A stretch of DNA of 64,000 nucleotides from Euleptes europaea (taxonomy: Eukaryota; Chordata; Lepidosauria; Squamata; Sphaerodactylidae), in the NCBI RefSeq assembly GCF_029931775.1, contig NC_079321.1, positions 6,417,001-6,481,000 of the forward strand, written 5' to 3'. The position numbers and the translations under genes are program-made. Positions within the stretch are counted from its first letter, which is position 1, and every line of letters begins with the position of its first letter. The notes under the pieces are model-generated. The model was not told the origin of the DNA and made no database searches. It saw only the letters and a program-made list of their open reading frames with translations. Below are positions 1-9,500 of the stretch, in pieces.

Positions 1-108
1 CTAGCATTATTGTCTTTTCCAGCGACTCTTGCCTTCTTATAATACAACCAAAATACGATAGCCTCAGTTTGGTCGTTTTAGCTTCCAGGGAGAGTTCAGG
101 CTTGTGTG
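1..108 (-). mobile_element. BovB (RTE) LINE fragment
   Basis: It aligns by eye with 32800-32915 of the longer BovB copy in this window (shared ttttagcttc...ttcaggctt and gtcttttcc blocks). It continues off the left edge. Confidence 0.75.
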
Positions 109-452
109 AGGTAGTCCCTTATTATGGGCAGCGCTCGGGGGTCAGGGTAGCCCGCTCACCGATTATTAGAAAGCAGAGAACGGTTAAGGCAAAAGAGGTC
201 AGGGCAGCCTTTTGCATAAATTCATCTCCTCGTCTCGGCGGTCAGCCAGAGGCTTCGTTCCGAGACGCCTTTCTGTTACCCGAGGGCCAAACCCCGAGGG
301 AGCTGCACAGGGGAAGGTGGCATGCCAGAGAAGCCAACGCACCGAAAGGCTCTAAGCCCCTGTCGGGCAGGGCGTCCGCTGCGCAGACGGCTCAGAGCCT
401 TTTCGGTTTTGGCACCACAAAACACCCAAGAAGGGATTTTGCTTTCTTTTAC

Positions 453-575
453 CTGGAACTGATCGGGCGCGCATATATTCATCTCTGGCGATACGGGGGG
501 AGTCTGTCCTAGCGAAGCTATTTTCTCTGCAGCAGATATTGGTTTCAGAGGTTCCTTGGTAGGCTCTAACATACC
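453..575 (-). CDS. AFTPH: AFTPH exon 6: residues 710-750
   Basis: Acceptor atttctag is followed by GGTATGTTAGAG and the exon ends CAGTTCCAG/gtaaaag. Its 123 nt encode GMLEPTKEPLKPISAAEKIA and SLGQTPPVSPEMNICAPDQF plus Q. It is the last AFTPH exon in the window. The next exons, which I expect to continue with a proline/serine-rich tail, are not found in 1-452. Confidence 0.95.
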
Positions 576-3500
576 CTAGAAATTAAGACACCGCACAGAT
601 CAAGATCTCATTCCTTTGAGGAGCAACCATTAGTCAGATGCTCAAGAAACAATATTCCCCGATGGCCTTTCAGATAAACTTCGAGATACCCGCTGGATGA
701 CTATTTAACGTAAAAGAAAAGTAGGCTTCTATTCCTCCACCAGACAAATCAAAGCATTGGTTTCCAAAGCTGATTGTGATCATTAATGTTTGATTAACGA
801 GAATGCTTCGGCTAGCTACTGCATTTTTAATTTGTATCTATGTTGACAAGAGCGAAAAGAACAGGAAAAAAACTGCTGAGCAACAGAAGCTGAAAGGCGT
901 TTATCTAACAACTTGTAGCGACCACAAAACCATACAAAATAGTAGTAACATAAGTACAAAGAAATTGTGAAACACATATGAGGTCTACATATTACTGTGA
1001 CTTCAGCCTATAACCTTCTCTGCTGCACGTGTTTATTGAATTTATGGCTTCATTGTCTTATACTACCAATATTTCATAAAGGATAATTGCTTCATTTCTG
1101 ATGATAGCTACAAATTCCAAGGTTACAGTCCGAAGAAGAGATTTTGAAGTGGGATACTAGCTGGCAGACCAGTCACTTTTGTGGTTTTGTGTTATAGTAT
1201 CTACACTTTTGTTTTTGCTCATTTTATGTAGACTGCAATATGTCTTTCGCGATTTCTTTGTGCTTATGTTGCTACTATTTTGTATAATTTTGTAGTAGCT
1301 TCAGGTTGTTAAAATGCCTTTCAACCTGTTGCTCAGCAATTTTTTCGTCTTCTATCACAGGTTTCTCCCCCTTCTTTTTTTCTGACAAGAGTGAAAAAAA
1401 CACAAACCCTGGTTCTATTTTCTAACCAAAGAGGAGCTAAGCTCAGCCCAGACCACAAGCCCATTAAGCCAAGACCTTTTTATCTTCACCTGTATCTTCA
1501 TTTTAAGGTGTTTTATTGCGGCAGCTGCTGATGAAACAGACTCACAATGCTGGAAGTCTGAGATGCAGAATTTTTGAGTTACAAACACTGAACAGAAGTT
1601 AGCACAGACATTTATTTTTTACCTGAGATACAAAAGACGTTTGTACAAACAAGACATGGCCCAAATTTGAGATGATTATCGGCATCATTTGATCAGGTAA
1701 ATTGAGCTAGCTAATGACTGCTTTTAAGTTTACTCAAAATGCTGGTTTGGTTCAGATGCAGTGTTAAATCATGGTTTGTCACTATGTGAATGAGCAGGGC
1801 AATTTCTCGAGCACACCTTCTCCCTCTTCTCTTCATGAACAGCAATCTCATTTGGTTACGTCTGAACCAAACAACCAAAGTCCTAAAGGACCAAGTCTAG
1901 GAATCCCAGATAAACTTACAGCTAGCCTTATCCTCCAAGGCTAGGGGAAAGGAATATAAAAACCAACTACCTAAAGCAGAATATTCTTTGTTCCCACAGT
2001 AAGGAGGCTCTTGAGGGCCTGATTCTGGGTGGAAAACAGCTTAGAAATTTTGACATGAACAAACGGAACTTGGTCTTCATAGCACTCTTCCCCTGGACAC
2101 GCAAAAGGTAGATGAAGTTTGGAAATGCTTGGCCACTTCTAGGAGGTAGAGGTAAAGGTAGTCCCCTGTGCAAGCACCAGGTCATTACTGACCCATGGGG
2201 TGACATCACATCCTGACGTTTACTAGGCAGACTGTGTTTACGGGGTGGTTTGCCATTGCCTTCCCCAGTCGTCTACACTTTATCCCCAGCAAGCTCATTT
2301 GACCGACCTCGGAAGGATGGAAGGCTGAGTCAACCTTGAGCCGGCTACCTGAAACCGACCTCCGTCGGGATCAAACTCAGGTCGTGAGCAGAGCTTTGAC
2401 CACAGGACTGCAGCTTACCGCTCTGCGCCACAGGGCTTTTCTAGGAGGTACGAGAAGAATTTCAACGGGCTTCAAGGGAACTGGCCCTACATCACCCACT
2501 CCCCTCTATCTGAACTCACTTCTCCCCAGTTTAGCATAGAAAATTAAGTGACTAAAAAGAGTAAGAATGCCTGTAAGAAAGCGAGAAATCTCATCGCTAT
2601 CTACTGTCATCTTTCTCTCCTCTTTATGTCAGGAACTGACTGGGGGAGCAAAACTAGGGTCGCCATAGTCCTGGGCAGTGAATTTTGAACTGGCGTTTAC
2701 ATCTGATTAGATTCACGTACGAATGACCCAATGTGGCAATTCTGAGGGCTGCAAACGAAACAATGTGAAATTCCTTATTTGCTCTTGTTGAGCGACCACC
2801 CACATTCAAAAAAGAAAAGACTTTGACTAAGGTAGGTATATGACACTCATAATTCTTGACACCATCTACACCCATCACAATGGTTCTGGTTCCTTCTCCT
2901 GCACTGAAGACTAGAAGCCTAATGTGAGCAAATTATTTTATTTACGGGTGGCAACTTCTTGGCTTTGATGGGACCCTGAGTCAGAGAGCGCTTTCACCTA
3001 CAGAACATATTCCATCGAGATGCAAAAGAACAACACACACCGTCTATTTTACTCCCCCCGTTAATTACAACCCAGTTTATTATTGTTTATGCGTTCAAAT
3101 TAAGATTTCAAACTGAAATTTCAGGCCACTGAAGAGAACCATAGAGATTAATCTCTACTTACCAATCCTGCTGCATACATGGGCACTATAACAGGTTGCT
3201 TCTTGTTGCCTGTGAAGAGCTGATAAGATATTGCATTATGATTACGGTGCGGTATGTTAACCGAGAGGCTAAAATATTTTCTTCTGCTTTCTTATAGGGT
3301 TGGATCCCCTGGGGCCATTCTGCTAGCGGTGGACTTTCCTTGGGTGCAAGGAACCTTGCCCCACGCAGGAAGATCTCGCCGAGTCTCTGGCTTCAAGACA
3401 AATAGATTCGGGGGGGAGTGTCCAACTCATTAAGTTTAATAATTAAACTTTTAGCGAGAAAGCAATGGACCGTTTTAACACGGTTCTGCCAGAACCGCAC

Positions 3501-6500
3501 GAAAAAACAAGTATTCCCACAGCTAACCGATACCAGCACCAAAACCTTTAATGGTGTTAAAAAAACACTTAAATTATACTATAAAATATTACAAACTTAA
3601 TGTTACAATAATAAACAATGAATAATCCCTCATGAATAACCCGAGTTTTGTCATGTTGTACTTTTATGACATTCTGAAAGAATTTTGGCCACTTTCTCAA
3701 TTATGATGGGAGAGCGATTATTCAGGAGCAAAGACACCTTTACAGGATCAAATAATTCAGTCTTGTTTACCAAGATAAGTGTTAAAAATTTTAATCGAAA
3801 TTTCACCATAAGAGGAGCAATGGAAAAACGCAGGTGAAATAGTTTCAATACAGCTCTTCCCACAAAGGCAACTCCTTGCTGAGCGAGGTAGATTTTGGAA
3901 AACTCCCATACAAAATTGAAGGTGGTGCAACACTAAATCTCGCAAGGGATATTCCTGCAGCGATACATCTAGCCTGCACTGAACGCGGCTCAGACAACCA
4001 CCCAAATGGAACAAAACTGCTTGCGGGCCACTCACTATGTTTCTCGTGTCGATGCCCAAGGAGCAGAGCAGCTTCTTGTTGCTATTAGAACCACCCCACT
4101 GGTATCGCAGGCCGTACGCATCGTGGATGTCCTGAAGCTCCGCCCACACATCCAGCAGTTCCCTACACAGCAAATAAGAAGTCTTGTCAAACAGAGTGAA
4201 GAATGCAAGGACTTGGCAGATTCGGCCATTTTCTTTCAGGCCTTTAAATGACCAGCGTGCTTGGAAAATCCCAATTAGGCTCATGCCCAGCCACAAAACC
4301 TTTCGAGACATGGTGCTAGTTACGGGGCACTCCAAACAATTCAGTGTTTCCCCTTATAATTGGAAACTGATGCCTGTAGCTGATAGTGTGGCATCCGCTG
4401 GGAATTCAAAATATTAATAAGCAGAAAGCAAGTGGAAGTAATAAAACCACATCCTAATTAAGCTAAATCATTTGTACATCACTCTAAGTACATAAGAAGA
4501 CACCAAGCAGATTAATCTGTGGCAACAGACCTACGCTGCAAAGGACAAACAGCACTGTTGAAGGATCTTGTGTGTTTTTTTAAGTGTGAACTCAAACTGC
4601 ATTCATAAACTGCCACATAATCTCTAGATATTGACATGTAAAGCCACTCTAAAGATGTTGCATGAAATAGTTTGTACCTTTCTGCCAAGGTCCCCTCTGG
4701 CCTTCCGGGCGCACTACCAGCTTCTAGTAAGAGATTCAGAGGAGCAATCTCTTCTTCTATTTCGCAAACGGGTACACCAGGAAAACAGGCCTCAAATATT
4801 CGTTCTAGACGACTTAACAGCATTGTCTGCAGCAGGACAGTCAAAACCAAAAAAATGTTGACAATTGCCCAAGCATTTTTCAGAGTAAGGGGAGAGGAAA
4901 ACATAAAATAATGAGTTTGGGACATCAATGCTAAACAAAGACTCCATTAATGGTAAAAGAACTCATGAGGGTAAAATGGAGGGGGGAAAGAATGCTGAAG
5001 CCACTCTGGGTCCCCACTGGGGAGAGAAGCAGGGAATAAAATAAAGTAAAATAAATAAAATTTGTGTGTACCAGAGAAGTGGGGGCAGGACGTTTTCCAA
5101 AATGGAAAGATTTGCCCATTTCTAAATAATAATTGTTTCATAAAACAGCAATGAATGGATTGCCGTTGTTGACACATGATTACGGAAGACTGGTGGTTTC
5201 AAAGTTGTAATTAATGGGCTGGATCCAGAGATATATGAATGGAAATGTAAACGCAGCATAGCCCCAGTTAGGCAAAGAGCAGTGCTGGACAGACTGCAAA
5301 ACACATCAGTCCCAATAAGTACTTGCATGTCATAGAATGCTTAGTCTGGAGAAGCAGAGGTTGACAGGGGACACGTGTGCTCTGTTTAAGTATTTGAAGG
5401 GCTGTCACTTAGAGGAGAGCAGGGAGCTGTTCCTGTTAGCAGAGGAGGATAGGACTCGCAATAATGGGTTTAAATTGCAGGCAGAGAGGTACCAGCTGGA
5501 TATTAGTTGTTTTTTTTACAGAAAGAGTTGTTCGACAGTGGAATCAGCTACCTAGGGAGGTGGTGAGCTCCACCTCACTGGCAGTCTTTAAACAGAGGCT
5601 GGACAAACACTTGTCAGGGATGTTCTAGGTTGATCCTACATTAAGTAAGGGGTTGGACTAGATGGCCTGTATGGCCCCTTCCAACTCTAGGATTCTATGA
5701 TTTCTACACTCCTTGGATGTGTGCTTATACATCTACATATAGTTTAGCAACACTTACTTGTATTATATCTTATAATACATACCGGGGCTGACACTAAATG
5801 ATTATATTTGTATCTGAAATTTTATGTGTGTGAAAGATGTTGTATTAGACCACTGAAGAAGACCTGAGGGCCAAAACGCGTTTGGCATGTGGTTTTAGAT
5901 TATCAATCCTGTATCTGTTGCCATATGGGCTTGTTAATATATGCATAAGCACTTTATAATAAATATATTTCACTGTTTTATTTAGGTCTTGTTTCAACCC
6001 AACCTTTTGTTTTTAGGTTGGGTCTTGCCCCCCTCTGTTTCGTCCTCATGCTGTAATATACAGGGAGAAAAGTAAGGATGTTGACCTCGGTGGGGGGGGG
6101 GGGAATCTGTATTTTTCGGATCCAGATATCAGGGAGCTGAAAAATATCAGTAATTACAGGTTTCCGGGTTTCGAATAGTGGTTTAGTAAAATTAAAGAAA
6201 AAACCAGTCCTGGGAGCCTTATAAAACGCTGGCTCCCAATATTCCCGGTTGCTCCCGAATATTTCTGGGATCCTTCGAGACCCATTTTCATGTATCCCGA
6301 AACATCCCATATATCATCTGGAGACCCGAATATATATGGAAAATAATGATAAGATATTTTTTAGATATATGTTCCAACCAGATATATCTGAATGCCTATC
6401 CCAAGAAGAAGAAGAGATGGTTTTTATATGCCGACTTTCTCTACCACTTAAGGAAGAATCAAACTGGCTTACAATCGCCTTTCCTTTCCCCTCCCCACAA

Positions 6501-9500
6501 AAGGCACCCTGTGAGGTAGGTGAGGCTGAGAGAGCTCTAAGAGAACTGTGACTAGCCCAAGGTCACCCAGCAGACTTCATGTGTAGGAATGGAGAATCAA
6601 ACCCGGTTCACCAGATTAGCCTCCGCTGCACATGTGGAGGAGCGCGGAATCAAACCTGCTTCTCCAGATTAGAGTCCACTGCTCCTAACCACCGCACTTA
6701 ACCACTATTCCACACTGGCTCTCAAAGACATTAACAGAGATCCAGGGCTGGGAGGATCTGGGTTCAAGACAAGGGAGCTCAGGCAGTCTCCCCTTCCAGC
6801 CAACAAACAGAACTAATCAACCAGGTGCTCCACCCCATGAGACTAGACTAGACCAACTCACCCAAATATGGAGGGGGAGCAGACCACTCTTTTGTTAACA
6901 TATGCAAGAAATATACCAAAATTAGGGTTGGCAACCACCAGGCGGTACCTGAAGATCTCCCGCTTTTGCAACTGATCTCCAGACAACCAAGAGCAGTTCC
7001 CCTGGAAGAAATAGTCTGCTTCGAAGGATAGACTCTATGGCATTATACCCTACTGAAGTCCCTCCCATCCCCAACCCCCCCATCCCCAGGCTCCACCCCC
7101 ATAATCTCCAGGAATTTCCCAACCTGGAGTTGGCAACCCAAGGTCACCCAGCTGGCTTCATGTGGAGTAGGAAACCAACCTGGTTCACCAGATTAGCATC
7201 CACTGCTCACGTGGAGGAGTGGGGAATCAAAACCCAGTTCTCCAGATTAGAGTCCACCGCTCCAAACCATCACTCTTAACCACTACACCACGCTGGCTCT
7301 AGAGAAAAGCACTAGGTGTTGCAGAAGATCTTGTGCAAGCAGAACCGCTCTGATTCCATTAATGTTTCTGCTTGCGTCTCACTGAATCCTAGCCACAGGG
7401 TTCCATACTGTCAACTCACAGACCATCAGAAGTCAACTTCATGTTACCTCGAAACGGAACATGCCACAGCAGACATGTGCTAGTCTCTTCTGTACATGCT
7501 TTAAATGAACAGCAACTCTGTTGGTCCTTCCCCCTGATCAAAATGTCCTGCGCCACTAAGCTGTTTCTCTGTCTTTCAGGAAAATAGGGGGCTCTCTCGA
7601 CCATGCACATGGAAGTATGTGGCCTTTTGGAACCAAAAGGTTAGAGGGGAAAGGATTAAAAGTTAATTGCCCCGCAATCGGTTCACTCAAATATACTGCC
7701 TATTAGAACCGATTTTCTCTCAAGAGCGCTAATGTGGTGTAGTGGTTAAGAGCTGTGGTTTGAAGGGGTGGACTCTGATCTAGAGAACCGGGTTTGATTC
7801 CCCACTCCTCCACATCAGCAGCAGAGGCTAATCTGGTGAACTGGTTCTGATTCCCCACTCCTACACATGAAGCCAGTGGGCAACCTTGGGCTTGTCACAC
7901 TCTCTCAGCCCCACCTACCTTACAGGGTGTCTGTTGTGGTGAGGGGAAGGGAAGGTGGTTGTAAGCCAGTTTGATTCCCCCTTAAGTGGTGGAGAAAGTT
8001 GGCATATAAAAACCAACTCTTCTTTCTTTTTTAAGTTGGGAGATTGCTACATAAAATTGCTGTGTACCATATGGTTTAGCCCCACACACAGAAATCTTGG
8101 GAATCAAGTTTTTAAAAAGGAAGTATAACAATATACCAGTGCTGATCATTTAAAAAAGTGAAAATCTGGGGGGGCGAGAAACTTTTTTTCTGCTGACCCC
8201 CTTTTCCAACTGGAAAAAATATGGAAGTTTTGAGTAACAATGGATTGGATGCTTTCGTTCCATTGATGCCGGCCTGTTCATCTGCCTTCCCCACTGAGGC
8301 AAGGATGAAAAGGCGTCAGGCAGGCACTGATAAAAGGGAACGACCCGTTGAGAAATGCTTTTTTAGGACGAGTAAAATGCTTTAAGACTTCACTCACCGC
8401 ATATGCTTTCTAAGAAACAAGCAGGATGAAGAATCGATAGCGTGACTGCGATAATTCAGGTGTATACTATGGACAATGTACTACATTTTCAAGGACGGGT
8501 TTACTGTTTAAATGGGGTTAGTTTTGTCCATAATATCCCCCCCCCCCCCGGTCAAATCACAGCTGACTTACAGCGAGACATATTCATGGCAAGAGACATG
8601 TGGGGGTGGTTTGCCATTGCCTGCCTCTGTGTCACCCCCTGGTATTCCTTGGAGGTTTCAAATCCAAATACTAGCCAGGGTCAGAGTTGAGCGTGTATGA
8701 CTGGCCCAAGGTCACCCAGCAAGCGTCCATGGCGCAAGTGGGGATCTGAACCTGGGTTTCCCAGGTCCTAGTCTGACACCCTGAACACTACTCCACGCTG
8801 GCTCTCTCTGGTGAACTGGATCTGTTTCCCCACTCCTACACAAGAAGCCAGCTGGGGGACCTTGGGCTAGTCACAGCTCTCTTAGAGCTCTCTCAGCCCC
8901 ACATACCTCACAGGGGGTCTGTGGGGGAAAGGAAAGGTGATTGTAAGCCGGTTTAATTTTTCCTTAAGTGGCGGAGAAAGTCGGCATATAAAAAACCAAC
9001 TCTTCTTCTTCTTGTCCATAATTAGTGGCCTGCTATTCAAAAAGGTCAATGTTTTGAATAACATGTCTCCGACCATTCATTCCCTCAAACAGAACAGCTT
9101 TCTGCCAACCAAAGAACAGGCAGGAATTTCCACCAATTTCCCTCCTCCCATTTTAGGCCCCAACTGTGTCCCAGGAGTTGTTCCTGAGGGAAAAACTGGA
9201 GGAGAGGGGTTGCAGTCTGTAGCAGAAGAGGGAAATTCTGCTGCACAAAATCCGCAGATGGTTGGATACGAGCCGACGTTGTTAAGTTTAATTCTGCTGC
9301 TAGTCCGTAATGCTGCGACTATAACAGAGGCAGTTTCTCAGTCTAAATAATGAACCTTTGGTTTGCTACAAATTTATGGTTTCTATTTCAACGATTCTGA
9401 TTATTGGATGCATTCCAATTTGACTGTGCCCAATATATTCTATAAAATTTATAAAATTAAAGGGCCCACTGCCGTGGAATACTTCCTGCTTGTTCTTCTC

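Larger units (their letters stand above)
576..3162 (-). other. AFTPH: AFTPH intron between exons 5 and 6
   Basis: A 2.6-kb intron holding a long inverted repeat (858-1352) and a Sauria-type SINE (2149-2438). I see nothing recognisable in 1410-2130 or 2455-3160. Confidence 0.9.

Noticed and set aside
69-512. 147-codon plus-strand frame at the left edge
   Set aside because: It overlaps a BovB fragment and runs antisense through AFTPH exon 6.
3757-4335. 192-codon frame taken as one protein
   Set aside because: Only 4036-4162 is exon; the rest is intron read-through, shown by the in-phase GT and AG sites.
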